Assembly (NCBI GenBank): GCA_040080215.1
Contig: JBEBIT010000001.1
Location: 1 to 64,000 of the forward strand
From: CAIUGU01 sp040080215
Lineage (GTDB): Bacteria > Pseudomonadota > Gammaproteobacteria > Steroidobacterales > Steroidobacteraceae
Direction: 5' to 3'
DNA length: 64,000 nucleotides
The notes under the pieces are model-generated. The model was not told the origin of the DNA, searched no databases, and saw only the letters and a program-made list of their open reading frames with translations. Both the position numbers and the translations under genes were made by a program. The number at the start of each line of letters is the position of its first letter. Within the stretch, counting starts at the first letter, position 1. Of the stretch, positions 51,998 to 60,903 are shown piece by piece.

Positions 51998-54900
51998 TTA
52001 AGCACTGACACTGCGGCGGCGCAGGTAGCTGTAGTACAGGATCGGGATGACGACTAGCGTGAGTGCGGTGGAAACGAGGATGCCGAAGATCAGCGACACC
52101 GCGAGGCCGTTGAAGATCGGGTCATCGATGATGAAGAAGGCGCCGATCATGGCGGCCAGCCCGGTAAGGATGATGGGCTTTGCGCGTACGGCCGCAGCAC
52201 GGATCACGGCATCGACGAGATCGCGCCCGGCAGCCACTTCGAGATTGATGAAGTCGACGAGCAGGATGGAGTTGCGCACGATGATGCCGGCCAGCGCGAT
52301 CATGCCGATCATCGAGGTCGCGGTGAACTGCGCACCGAGCAACGCGTGCCCGGGCATCACGCCGATGATCGTCAGCGGGATCGGTGCCATGATGATGAGC
52401 GGCACCGCGTACGACTTGAACTGTGCGACTACCAGCAGGTAGATCAGGATCAGCCCCACCGAGTACGCGAGCCCCATGTCGCGGAACGTCTCGTACGTGA
52501 TCTGCGATTCCCCATCCCACTTGATGGAGAAGCCTTCAGGGTTTGCCGGCTGCGTGATGAAGCGCTGCTCGATGGCGGGATACTGGTCTCCGAGTTTGCC
52601 GATGATGCCGAACATGCCGTAGAGCGGACTGTCGATGTGGCCGGCCATGTCTCCCGTCACGTAAACCACCGGCAGCAGGTCCTTGTGGTATATCGCACCG
52701 TCCCAGGTTGTTTCGGTGACGGTGACGACTTCGGATAGCGGTATGCCTTTGCCGCCTGACGACGGCACTTCGAGGGCCAGCACGGCTTCGATCTCGCTCT
52801 TCTCGGCCACGGGGAGTTCCAGCCGGACGGGGACCGGATAGCGCTCGCGTCCGGCATGCAGATACGTCGCATCGTGTCCGGACAGCGCCACGGCGAGGGT
52901 TTGCGTAACCGCCTGCTGACTGACTCCCAGCAAGGCTGCCTTGCTGCGATCAACAGCCACGACATAGCGCGGCGCGGCCTTCTCGACGCTGGAATCGACA
53001 TCGACGATGTCAGGCGTTGCCATGAATACGTCGCGCACCTGCAGCGCGGTCGAGCGCATCGCCGCATACAACGGCCCGTAGATCTCCGCCACGATCGGTG
53101 CCTGGACGGGAGGCCCCGGGGGTACTTCCACTACCTGCACCGTCGCACCGTACCGCGAACCGATCTCCGCGAGTGCGGGTCGCGCTGCGAGCGCAATCTC
53201 GTGGCTCTTGCGATCGCGCTGATGCTTGTCGGTCAGGTTGACCTGGATATCTCCGAGGTTGGGGCCGCTGCGCAGGTAGTACTGGCGCACCAGTCCGTTG
53301 AAGTTGATCGGCGCCGCTGTGCCGGCGTAGGTCTGGTAGTCCGTGACTTCGGGTATGACAGCGACGCTGGCAGCCAGCTCATCGAGCGCATGTACGGTGG
53401 TTTCGAGCGGCGTCCCTTCGGGCAGGTCGACGACGATCTGGAATTCGGACTTGTTGTCGAACGGGAGCATCTTCATGACGACCCACTGCAACCCGACCAG
53501 CGAGGTCGCGACCAGGATCGCGATGCCCGTGCCCGCATAGAGGCGGTGACGGCGCTTGCGAGCGTCGGGCCCTCTGAGGAAGCGCCCGAGAATGCCCTCG
53601 GCCAGCGCATCGATCTTCGACGGCGTGGCATCGTGCGCGGCATGCGAGGGCTGGAGCTTGCCCAGCAAGCGCCTCGACAACCACGGCGTGAAGACCAGGG
53701 CGATCGCGAGCGAGATCAGCATTCCCATGCTCGCGTTGATCGGGATGGGCGCCATGTACGGCCCCATCAGTCCGCTGACGAAGGCCATGGGCAGCAACGC
53801 CGCGATCACGGTGAACGTCGCGAGGATGGTCGGACCTCCGACTTCATCGACTGCCCTTGGCACGATCTGGTCGGGCGGGCCGCCCCCCTGCAGCAGGTGC
53901 CGGTGGATGTTTTCGACCACGACGATGGCGTCATCGACGAGGATGCCGATGGAGAAAATGAGCGCAAAAAGCGAGACCCGGTTGATCGTGAAGCCCCAGG
54001 CCCATGAGGCAAACAGCGTGGCGGCCAGCGTGACGATGACCGCGGCGCCGACGACGATGGCCTCTCGCCAGCCAACCGCGACGATGACGAGGATGATCAC
54101 CGACACGGTAGCGAACATCAGCTTCTGGATCAGCTTTTGTGCCTTGTCGTTGGCGGTCTCGCCGTAGTTGCGGGTAACCGTCGTCTCGATGCCTTCCGGT
54201 ATGAACGTCCCCTTGATGGCTTCCACCCGTTCGATGACCTGGTCGGTCACGTCGATCGCATTGCGACCGGGCTGCTTGGATACCGCGATGGTGACGGCCG
54301 GGGCGTCGCCTGACAGGGCGATGCCTCGTGCCAAAGCTGCAGGGCCTGCACCGAACTTCACGTATTGTTCTGGCTGGTCAGGTCCCGCCCGAACGTCAGC
54401 CACCTCTTCGAGATAGACCGGACGACCTTCCTGCATGCCGACGACAACCTCAGCGACGTCGTCACGGTGTGCGAGGAATTCGCCCGCTTGCACCGGGAGC
54501 ACGCCGGTATCTCCGACCACATCGCCGGCTTGCAGCACGACATTCGCGGCCTTGAGCGACTCGATCAACCCGAGGGCTGTCAGGCCATGGCCAGCAAGCC
54601 GCTGCGGATCGAGGACGACATGCACGGTGTCATCGGGGCCACCGATGGTGTAGACATTGCGCGTGCCCGGTACCCGCTTGATTTCGGCCTCGATGGCGTG
54701 CGCGACCTGGCGCAATTCGTAGGCTCCTCGGTCCGCATCCTTCGTCCAGAGCGTGAGCGAGAGCACCGGCACATCGTCAATGCCCTTCGGCTTGATGATC
54801 GGCTCGAGGACGCCGAGGCCCGCGGGACGCCAGTCGCGGTTGGAGTACACCGCGTTGTAGAGGCGGACGATGGCTTCGTTGCGGGGCTCGCCGACGTCGA

Positions 54901-55213
54901 ACTGGACCGTCAGGATGGCTGCACCGGGACGCGACACGGAGTAGACATGCTTCACGCCGTCGATTTCGCCCAGTACCTGTTCCATCGGCGAAGCCACCAG
55001 GCTCTCGACCTGCTCCGAACTGGCACCCGGGAACGGCACGATGATGTTGGCCATCGTGACGTCGATCTGCGGTTCTTCCTCTCGCGGGGTCACCAGAACG
55101 GCGAATACGCCGAGCAGCATGGCCGCCAGTGCGAGCAAGGGGGTCAGCTCGCTGCGCAGGAACAGCTTGGCGATGCGACCGCTCAGGCCAAGAGACTGGG
55201 AATCCATCGTCAA
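51998..55213 (-). CDS. RND efflux pump, HAE1-type inner-membrane subunit
   Basis: A 1071-residue proton-driven pump with 12 helices and two large periplasmic loops. The proton-relay aspartates are D427/D428 in SIGILVDDAIVVVENIHR. The N-terminal loop has REEEPQIDV, typical of the Czc/Acr-like branch. Length and layout are complete. The substrate cannot be read, and no metal-binding signature of CzcA was seen. It overlaps the adaptor gene by four bases and is followed by the SQR gene. Confidence 0.92.
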   Translation of the reverse strand: MTMDSQSLGLSGRIAKLFLRSELTPLLALAAMLLGVFAVLVTPREEEPQIDVTMANIIVPFPGASSEQVESLVASPMEQVLGEIDGVKHVYSVSRPGAAILTVQFDVGEPRNEAIVRLYNAVYSNRDWRPAGLGVLEPIIKPKGIDDVPVLSLTLWTKDADRGAYELRQVAHAIEAEIKRVPGTRNVYTIGGPDDTVHVVLDPQRLAGHGLTALGLIESLKAANVVLQAGDVVGDTGVLPVQAGEFLAHRDDVAEVVVGMQEGRPVYLEEVADVRAGPDQPEQYVKFGAGPAALARGIALSGDAPAVTIAVSKQPGRNAIDVTDQVIERVEAIKGTFIPEGIETTVTRNYGETANDKAQKLIQKLMFATVSVIILVIVAVGWREAIVVGAAVIVTLAATLFASWAWGFTINRVSLFALIFSIGILVDDAIVVVENIHRHLLQGGGPPDQIVPRAVDEVGGPTILATFTVIAALLPMAFVSGLMGPYMAPIPINASMGMLISLAIALVFTPWLSRRLLGKLQPSHAAHDATPSKIDALAEGILGRFLRGPDARKRRHRLYAGTGIAILVATSLVGLQWVVMKMLPFDNKSEFQIVVDLPEGTPLETTVHALDELAASVAVIPEVTDYQTYAGTAAPINFNGLVRQYYLRSGPNLGDIQVNLTDKHQRDRKSHEIALAARPALAEIGSRYGATVQVVEVPPGPPVQAPIVAEIYGPLYAAMRSTALQVRDVFMATPDIVDVDSSVEKAAPRYVVAVDRSKAALLGVSQQAVTQTLAVALSGHDATYLHAGRERYPVPVRLELPVAEKSEIEAVLALEVPSSGGKGIPLSEVVTVTETTWDGAIYHKDLLPVVYVTGDMAGHIDSPLYGMFGIIGKLGDQYPAIEQRFITQPANPEGFSIKWDGESQITYETFRDMGLAYSVGLILIYLLVVAQFKSYAVPLIIMAPIPLTIIGVMPGHALLGAQFTATSMIGMIALAGIIVRNSILLVDFINLEVAAGRDLVDAVIRAAAVRAKPIILTGLAAMIGAFFIIDDPIFNGLAVSLIFGILVSTALTLVVIPILYYSYLRRRSVSA

Positions 55214-56259
55214 TCCTTCTTCGCAGCGGCAGCACGCAGCTGCTCCAGCGCCACCAGGGGATCCGTGATCAGCACTTCGCCCGGCTCGAGTCCTGCGAGG
55301 ACCTCCACCCGATCGTCGAATCGATGGCCGACGCGAACCTGCCGGAGGACGATGCGGCCCTCGGGGGAGTGCACGTAGACAGCGGTGACTTCGCTACGCT
55401 CGACGAGCGCCTTGACGGGAATGAGCATCCGCTCGGCTTCGCCGACGACGAACGCCACTTTCACGAACATGCCCGGATACAGGTCCGCAGCGTTTTCCGG
55501 CAAGTCCACTCGCACGCGAAAGGTATTGGTCTCGGGCGACGCCTGTGGCGCCAACGTCAGCTTTGTGGCGTCGATCCTGCGCCCGTTCACGTAAATTGCT
55601 GCCTTACGGATGACGCGCACTTTCTCGACGAGGCTCTGGGGGAGGTCGACATTGACGCGCAGGAACTGCAACGACAATCCGCTCATGAGTGGAGTACCGG
55701 GCTGAACCGATTCGCCCGCCTGCACCAGCCGACGCGTGACCACGCCGGCGTACGGCGCACGGACTTCGGTGTAACTGACACCTTCACGTGCAGCACTCAA
55801 CCCTGCCCGGGCGGCCGCCAGTCGTGCCGTCGCGGCATCACGGTCCGCCAGCGCCTGATCATATTGCTGACGGGAAACGGCCCGATCCGCCAACAGACCG
55901 GCGATACGGTCGAAGCGGGTACGGGCTTCGGCCTCGCGCGCCGTGGCCTCGGTGAGCGCAGCCTGGGCCTGGTCGAGGCCGGCCCGTTGCTCGGTATTGC
56001 GCAGCTTGACGATCACGGCTCCTGCCGGCACGAAGTCATTCACGTCGTAGAGCACTTCGAGTACGCGCCCCGAAGTCTGTGCCGAGACCGTCCCCTGGTT
56101 CACTGCCTCGATGGTCCCGTCAACACGCCGTTCCTCCGGAGCCTGCTCGCGCTGGATCTTCAGGGTTGGCAACGCTTCAGCGGCGAGGACGGACGCACTG
56201 ACTGAAAGACCCGAGAGGAGGATCGAGAGCGGTACCAGGATCCGGCGAGAGGTGACCAT
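55210..56259 (-). CDS. RND periplasmic adaptor (membrane-fusion) protein
   Basis: A 349-residue adaptor. An exported N-terminus (signal peptide to about 26) is followed by the barrel-sandwich hybrid (GRVLEVLYDVNDFVPAGAVI), a coiled-coil hairpin (about 95-150) and beta-barrel domains. It bridges the pump and the TolC duct. The stop overlaps the pump start (ATGA). It lies 17 bases after the DUF2892 gene. Confidence 0.9.
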   Translation of the reverse strand: MVTSRRILVPLSILLSGLSVSASVLAAEALPTLKIQREQAPEERRVDGTIEAVNQGTVSAQTSGRVLEVLYDVNDFVPAGAVIVKLRNTEQRAGLDQAQAALTEATAREAEARTRFDRIAGLLADRAVSRQQYDQALADRDAATARLAAARAGLSAAREGVSYTEVRAPYAGVVTRRLVQAGESVQPGTPLMSGLSLQFLRVNVDLPQSLVEKVRVIRKAAIYVNGRRIDATKLTLAPQASPETNTFRVRVDLPENAADLYPGMFVKVAFVVGEAERMLIPVKALVERSEVTAVYVHSPEGRIVLRQVRVGHRFDDRVEVLAGLEPGEVLITDPLVALEQLRAAAAKKD

Positions 56260-56276
56260 GGGATGCAGTTTCCTGT

Positions 56277-56477
56277 TCAGAATGCGGCGCCGGGCTGGAT
56301 TCCGGCTTTCTTCAGGATGAGCGCGAGCGGACAGAATCCGGTGAACGAGGACTGCAGCAGGTTGGCGCCCACGAATGCCGTCAGCCAGAACCAGTTGGGG
56401 CTGACGTAGAGGCCAAGCGCCAGGCTCGCGAGAACGACGGTGCCCGCAAAGGCGAGGACGATGCGATCAATGCTCAT
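56277..56477 (-). CDS. DUF2892 (YgaP-like) membrane protein
   Basis: A 66-residue protein with two transmembrane segments and the characteristic TGFCPLALILKKAG end. DUF2892 domains occur alone or fused to rhodaneses (YgaP) in sulfide-responsive operons. No rhodanese domain is present here. The start ATG has GGAGA upstream. It is the first gene of the divergent run, with an untranslated leader of about 290 bases. Confidence 0.82.
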   Translation of the reverse strand: MSIDRIVLAFAGTVVLASLALGLYVSPNWFWLTAFVGANLLQSSFTGFCPLALILKKAGIQPGAAF

Positions 56478-56770
56478 GTGGGATCTCCGCAAAGAGTGAG
56501 GAAGGACGGGTGACAACCTGCATGGCAGGGGGTTGGCCTGGTCGACAGATCTGCGGGGACAAGCACCAGACCCGGCAGGATGCGCGTTGTCGCGCTGCGA
56601 ATGAGTCCGGGAGTTCTACGTAAGCCTCTAGCGGCAATCAGGCGCTGTACCGGGGGAAAAAATGCCGCCCCCGTGAAGCGCTGAGCGCTACTGTCTGCGT
56701 TTCGTGTATGTAAGCGTGGCATCCGCAAAAAACCGCTTCCTTCTGCCGAGGCAGCGCCCCGATGAATGGC
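56478..56770. other. Long leader region of the sulfide/RND run
   Basis: Between the predicted transcription start (near 56764) and the DUF2892 gene are about 290 bases without a convincing gene. A minus-strand frame at 56474-56728 overlaps the DUF2892 start as ATGA, but its composition (rich in Arg, Pro, His and Thr) does not resemble a coding gene. No riboswitch or terminator was recognised. Confidence 0.4.
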
Positions 56771-56799
56771 TTTATATTAGGCGTTGCTAATTTAGTCAA
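56771..56799 (-). promoter_or_regulatory. Sigma-70 promoter of the DUF2892-RND-SQR run
   Basis: Minus strand: -35 TTGACT (56794-56799), an exact 17-base spacer, -10 TATAAA (56771-56776). Both hexamers match five of six consensus bases with ideal spacing. The spacer contains the palindrome described as the regulator's operator, so repression by occlusion is likely. Confidence 0.75.
56773..56794. promoter_or_regulatory. ArsR/BigR-type operator palindrome
   Basis: TATATTAG (56773-56780), a 6-base centre and CTAATTTA (56787-56794) form an inverted repeat with 7 of 8 matching positions; the core ATTAG-N6-CTAAT is perfect. It lies 24 bases before the regulator gene and inside the promoter spacer of the divergent operon. 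One site could therefore control both directions. Confidence 0.7.
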
Positions 56800-56817
56800 T
56801 ACTGATATCATGCGGCC

Positions 56818-57183
56818 ATGAGCACTGGTACTCGCACGAAGCCGTCCCGTACAAGCGAAAAGGCCCGCGTCGTCCGCAAGCCTGCGCTTGCACCCGGTGA
56901 GATCCTGGCGCATGCCGCCGAAGCGTCTGCCTTCCTGAAGGCACTGGCCAACGAGCAGCGCCTGTGCATCCTGTGCACGTTGCTGGAGAAGCCGCTGTCG
57001 GTCAGCGAGCTGAACGAGGAAGTGGATCTCAGTCAGTCCGCGCTGTCGCAGCATCTGGCGGTGCTGCGCGAAGGTGGGCTCGTCGCCGCGGAGCGCCAGG
57101 CACAGACGATCACGTATTCGGTTCCGGAAGGAGATGTACGCCGGGTGCTCGGTGTGCTGCAGGATATTTTCTGTGGAAAGTAG
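56818..57183 (+). CDS. ArsR-family persulfide-type sensor (BigR/SqrR-like)
   Basis: A 121-residue winged-helix repressor. An N-terminal tail (1-25) precedes the helices. The recognition region is DLSQSALSQHLAVLREGGLV (70-89), and a beta-wing and a C-terminal helix follow. Cysteines C53 (ILCTLLEK) and C119 (DIFCGK) are 66 residues apart, the same distance as C42 and C108 in BigR, which I recall as the thiol pair that senses persulfides. The surrounding residues match too (VCTLVEG, FCAQEK in BigR). An extra Cys lies at C50. Metal-binding motifs of ArsR or SmtB are absent. It stands in a divergent arrangement with the sulfide/RND run and upstream of the TSUP gene. Confidence 0.85.
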   Translation: MSTGTRTKPSRTSEKARVVRKPALAPGEILAHAAEASAFLKALANEQRLCILCTLLEKPLSVSELNEEVDLSQSALSQHLAVLREGGLVAAERQAQTITYSVPEGDVRRVLGVLQDIFCGK

Positions 57184-57216
57184 AACGCTCCTCATGAGCG
57201 ATGACGGGCTGGGCAC

Positions 57217-57972
57217 ATGATTGCCCTGCTCGCCCCGCTAGTCGGAGCGATGCTCGTGGGTGCCAGCCTCGGCCTGCTCGGCTCGGGCGGCTCCATCCTG
57301 ACGGTGCCGATTCTGGTGTTCCTGCTTGGTCACCCGGAGAAGATTGCGATTGCGGAGTCGCTCGCGATCGTCGCCGCCATCGCCGCGGTAGGCGCCACTT
57401 CCAGCACTTTCCTGAAACAGGTGCACTGGCGCAGCGTGACCTGGTTCGGCTTGCCGTCGATGGCGGGCGCGTTCGTCGGTGCGTGGGCCTCGCAGTGGCT
57501 TTCCGGAACCGTGCAGATGCTCATCTTCGCTGCGCTGCTGCTGCCTGCCGCCTATCGCATGCTGAGTCCAAAGGAATTGCAGCCGCGCATGTGCCGTCCC
57601 TTCTGCCTGAGTGCCGCAGGCCTGGTCGTGGGCATCTTCAGTGGACTGGTCGGCGTCGGCGGCGGCTTTCTCGCCGTCCCGGCGTTGATGCTGCTGGGCG
57701 GCCTTGCAGTGCGCCTCGCAACCGGAACCAGCCTCGTCGTGATCGCACTCAGTTCAGTCATCGGATTCGCCAAGCACCTGCACTTGCTGGATCTGGCGGG
57801 TCAGACGGTCGACTGGCGGACCGTCGGTCTCTTCATCGCGATCGGCGTGGTTGCCAGCGCAGGAGGTCAGTGGCTCGCGACACGCATACCGGCAACCGGC
57901 CTGCGTCGTGGATTCGGAGTCTTCCTGCTCTGCATGACGGCCTTCATGGCCTTCGAAACGATTTGGCGTTAA
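57217..57972 (+). CDS. TSUP-family permease (sulfite/sulfur-compound exporter)
   Basis: A 251-residue membrane protein with about eight helices, of the TauE/SafE/TSUP family. It shows glycine-rich GASLGLLGSGGSILTVPIL near residue 15 and the repeat GIFSGLVGVGGGFLAVPAL. In BigR-type loci this family is proposed to export sulfite or related sulfur species. It follows the regulator after 33 bases and should be cotranscribed. The stop shares the palindrome TTAA with the opposing DUF885 gene. Confidence 0.88.
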   Translation: MIALLAPLVGAMLVGASLGLLGSGGSILTVPILVFLLGHPEKIAIAESLAIVAAIAAVGATSSTFLKQVHWRSVTWFGLPSMAGAFVGAWASQWLSGTVQMLIFAALLLPAAYRMLSPKELQPRMCRPFCLSAAGLVVGIFSGLVGVGGGFLAVPALMLLGGLAVRLATGTSLVVIALSSVIGFAKHLHLLDLAGQTVDWRTVGLFIAIGVVASAGGQWLATRIPATGLRRGFGVFLLCMTAFMAFETIWR

Positions 57973-59810
57973 GGACGCGGTTCCTGGGGTGCGCGCTTGC
58001 GCTCGATGTAGGTCTCGACCTCTCGGGTCAGCGCATTCAGCGGTACGGGTCCGTTGGCCAGCACCGCGTCGTGAAATTCACGGATGTCGAAGCGGTCGCC
58101 GAGTTCGCTTTGCGCGCGCTGGCGCAACTCCAGAATCCGCAGCAGTCCGATGGTGGCAGCGGGAGCGCGACCCGGAGTGACACTGATTCGCTCCACCGCT
58201 CGCGTCGCCGACGCGCGCGTCATTGGCGTCGTGTCGAGGAAGTACTTGATCGACTGTACCCGGGTCCACTTCTTCCCGTGGATGCCCGTATCGACGACCA
58301 GTTCCACTGCAGCGTCCAGTTCCGAGACAAGCCGGCCATACTCGGCCTCCGGCGTGGCGTAACCTCCGATCTCTTTGGCGAGCCGCTCCGCATAGAGCGC
58401 CCAGCCCTCGGTAAACGCCCTCGCGGGAAAGAACTGGCGGAACTCGGGTAGAGCCTTCAGCGAACGTGCCCTCGATCGCTCGAGATGATGGCCCGGCAAC
58501 CCTTCGTGGTACGCACGGGACTCGAGGTCGTACTTCGGCATGTCCGTCATGCGCGAGAGGTCCACGAAGTAAGTAGCCGGCCGCGATCCGTCATCCGTGG
58601 CGCTCTGGTAGAACGCGTTGCCCGCAGACCGCGCCTGCAGCGACTCGACTCGCTTGACCACGAGGGCGTCGGCAGGAACCGCACTGAATAGGGTACCCAG
58701 ACGTGCCTTGACTGCTTCGATGTGGTCGGTTGCGTCCTTGAGATAAGCAGCGCGTCCCGCGTCAGTGTCGGGATAGTACGAACCCGGACGACCGTTCATC
58801 GACTTGAACAGCTCGGGCAAGGCGCCCTTGACGCCGAGCGTCGGGCCCAGTGCTGCAATCTCGGCCTGCAGCCGCGTGACCTCGGACAAGCCTATGTCGT
58901 GCATCTCACCGGGCGACAGATCGGACGTCGTATGGAAGCGCAGCATCGAGCGGTAGTAGCCGTCGCCGCTCGGCAGCAGCGAAGCGGCCACGTTGTCTGT
59001 TGCCTTCTTCTCCAGCTTCCTGAGCTTCTGCGACAGCGAGTCGTACGCGGGCTTCACCGACTCAACGAGGGCCGCGGTGGCCGACTCGATCAGCGCGCGA
59101 CGCCGCTCGTCGGGCAGATCGATGGCCGACACTTTGTCCTTGAAGTCCTTGAGCAGCAGGCTGTCGTTGCCTGAGCGATCGAAGGGGCGGCCCGAGAGCA
59201 ACCCGCGGATGTCAGACGCGACTTGCGGGAAGACGAACTTCGGCGGAACGATGCCAGCGGCCTCGCTCGCGGCAAGCCGCGCCTCCACCTGCTGGAACAA
59301 GGGCTGGATCCCCCGCAGTCGGGCAATGTAGGCATCTGCATCCGCATCGCTCTTGATCGTGTGCACATTGATGAGGAACGCGGCGACTTCCAGATGGAGG
59401 CCGCCTTCCTGGTCGATCACGGGCGGATACAACCGCCAGCGATGCAGCTCGATGCGGCGCTCGGCCTCGTTCTCGAACAGCTCGTAACTCTCGCGCTGGT
59501 CGGCATCGAGCTTGGTGTAGTCGAGCATCAGCATGTTCGCGAGTTCGGTGCGGATGCGGAATTGACGCTTGTCGAGTGCCAGGGCCGAGCGGTCGTCCCA
59601 CTTGCCGTAGTCGGTCCGCTGGCCCAGCCGGGACCTGAGCTCCGGACTTTCCGCCAGCCGGGCCTCCCACGCCTTGGCCAGGAACGCATTAAATGTGTCC
59701 GCTTCCTGCTGCCGGCCGGCCGCAACTGCGGCAGGGTCCGGGCCGGGCTTGTCGCAGCCGGACACCAGGGTGACGGCCAGGATCAGGGCTGATATCGAAA
59801 TGGGCTTCAT
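57969..59810 (-). CDS. DUF885 family lipoprotein (putative metallohydrolase)
   Basis: A 613-residue exported protein. A lipoprotein signal with lipobox VSGC lies at about residue 19. The C-terminal half has HEGLPGHHLE near residue 440, a zinc-binding HExxxHH-like motif found in the DUF885 family, and AYHEGLPG is preceded by ARSAGNAFYQSAT. Such proteins are thought to be peptidases or dipeptidyl carboxypeptidase-like enzymes, but no reaction is established. Length and family regions look intact. Confidence 0.82.
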   Translation of the reverse strand: MKPISISALILAVTLVSGCDKPGPDPAAVAAGRQQEADTFNAFLAKAWEARLAESPELRSRLGQRTDYGKWDDRSALALDKRQFRIRTELANMLMLDYTKLDADQRESYELFENEAERRIELHRWRLYPPVIDQEGGLHLEVAAFLINVHTIKSDADADAYIARLRGIQPLFQQVEARLAASEAAGIVPPKFVFPQVASDIRGLLSGRPFDRSGNDSLLLKDFKDKVSAIDLPDERRRALIESATAALVESVKPAYDSLSQKLRKLEKKATDNVAASLLPSGDGYYRSMLRFHTTSDLSPGEMHDIGLSEVTRLQAEIAALGPTLGVKGALPELFKSMNGRPGSYYPDTDAGRAAYLKDATDHIEAVKARLGTLFSAVPADALVVKRVESLQARSAGNAFYQSATDDGSRPATYFVDLSRMTDMPKYDLESRAYHEGLPGHHLERSRARSLKALPEFRQFFPARAFTEGWALYAERLAKEIGGYATPEAEYGRLVSELDAAVELVVDTGIHGKKWTRVQSIKYFLDTTPMTRASATRAVERISVTPGRAPAATIGLLRILELRQRAQSELGDRFDIREFHDAVLANGPVPLNALTREVETYIERKRAPQEPRP

Positions 59811-59888
59811 GGATGATGCGAAGTGATCTTTCGGTTATTGTACCGAGGGCCCCGTGATTGACCTATACGCGCACGCGACGACCCCGAT

Positions 59889-60863
59889 ATGAAACTCCAG
59901 CAACTCAGGTACCTGGCTGCCGTCGCCCAAAGCGGGTTGAATATCACGGCTGCGGCTGAAAAGCTGCACACATCGCAGCCGGCCGTCAGCAAGCAGCTGA
60001 AGCTCCTGGAGGATGAGCTCGGCTTCCGCATCTTTGTCCGCAGCGGCCGGACGCTGACGAAGATCACGCCGGCTGGCCAGCAGGTCATCGACCGCGCGAT
60101 CAAGATCCTCCGCGAGGTGCAGAACATCAAGGGCATCTCGGACGACCTCAAGGACGAGCACCGCGGCACCCTCTCCATCGGTACGACCCACACGCAGGCG
60201 CGCTACGTGTTGCCATCGGTCATCCAGCAGTTCCGCGCCAAATACCCGGAAGTGCGCCTGCACCTGCACCAGGGCACGTCGGAACAGATTGCCGAGATGG
60301 CCGCGCTCGACCGCATCGACTTCGCCATTGCCACCGGTTCGCAGGATCTGTTCCCGAACCTCGTACTGCTGCCGTGCTACCAGTGGTACCGGCGCATTGT
60401 CGTTCCGGCGGACCATCCCCTCGCGACGGTCAAGAAGCCGACGCTGGCGCAGATCGCGGCCTATCCGATCGTGACTTACGTGTTCAGCTTCACCGGCTCG
60501 TCATCGCTGCCGCAGATTTTCGCGAAGGCCGGGCTGACCGCCAACGTCGCATTGACCGCGCGGGACGCCGACGTCATCAAGACCTACGTGCGACTCGGTT
60601 TCGGGGTAGGCATTCTCGCGGATGTCGCGGTCGACCCGGAAACCGACAAGGACCTCGTGTCCATCGATGCGTCGCACCTGTTCCCGCTGCACACGACGTG
60701 GATCGGCTTCTCGCGCGGCGGCCTGCTGCGCAAATACATGTACGAGTTCATGCAGCTGTTCGCGCCGCACCTGAAGCGCCGGTTGATCGATGATGCAGCC
60801 AACGCCGCCGACCAGCAGGAAGTCGAAGCGCTGTTTGCCGGCATCACGCTGCCGGTGCGCTGA
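59889..60863 (+). CDS. cysB: LysR-type regulator CysB
   Basis: A 324-residue transcription regulator of sulfur assimilation. The N-terminal winged helix carries the conserved AAEKLHTSQPAVSKQLKLLE. The inducer-binding domain includes SIGTTHTQARYVLP, the region holding the Thr residues that bind sulfate or O-acetylserine analogues in CysB. Length and all landmarks match CysB/Cbl; position next to a sulfate-binding-protein gene supports CysB. It is followed by a strong terminator. Confidence 0.92.
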   Translation: MKLQQLRYLAAVAQSGLNITAAAEKLHTSQPAVSKQLKLLEDELGFRIFVRSGRTLTKITPAGQQVIDRAIKILREVQNIKGISDDLKDEHRGTLSIGTTHTQARYVLPSVIQQFRAKYPEVRLHLHQGTSEQIAEMAALDRIDFAIATGSQDLFPNLVLLPCYQWYRRIVVPADHPLATVKKPTLAQIAAYPIVTYVFSFTGSSSLPQIFAKAGLTANVALTARDADVIKTYVRLGFGVGILADVAVDPETDKDLVSIDASHLFPLHTTWIGFSRGGLLRKYMYEFMQLFAPHLKRRLIDDAANAADQQEVEALFAGITLPVR

Positions 60864-60903
60864 GCGACCGACCACGGCGGCAACTCGCCACTCACCCCAA
60901 AGC

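Noticed and set aside
56474..56728. An 84-codon minus-strand frame in the leader of the sulfide/RND run
   Set aside because: It ends in an ATGA overlap with the DUF2892 gene, which is suggestive, but its Arg/Pro/Thr/His-rich composition and lack of a ribosome site argue against a real protein.
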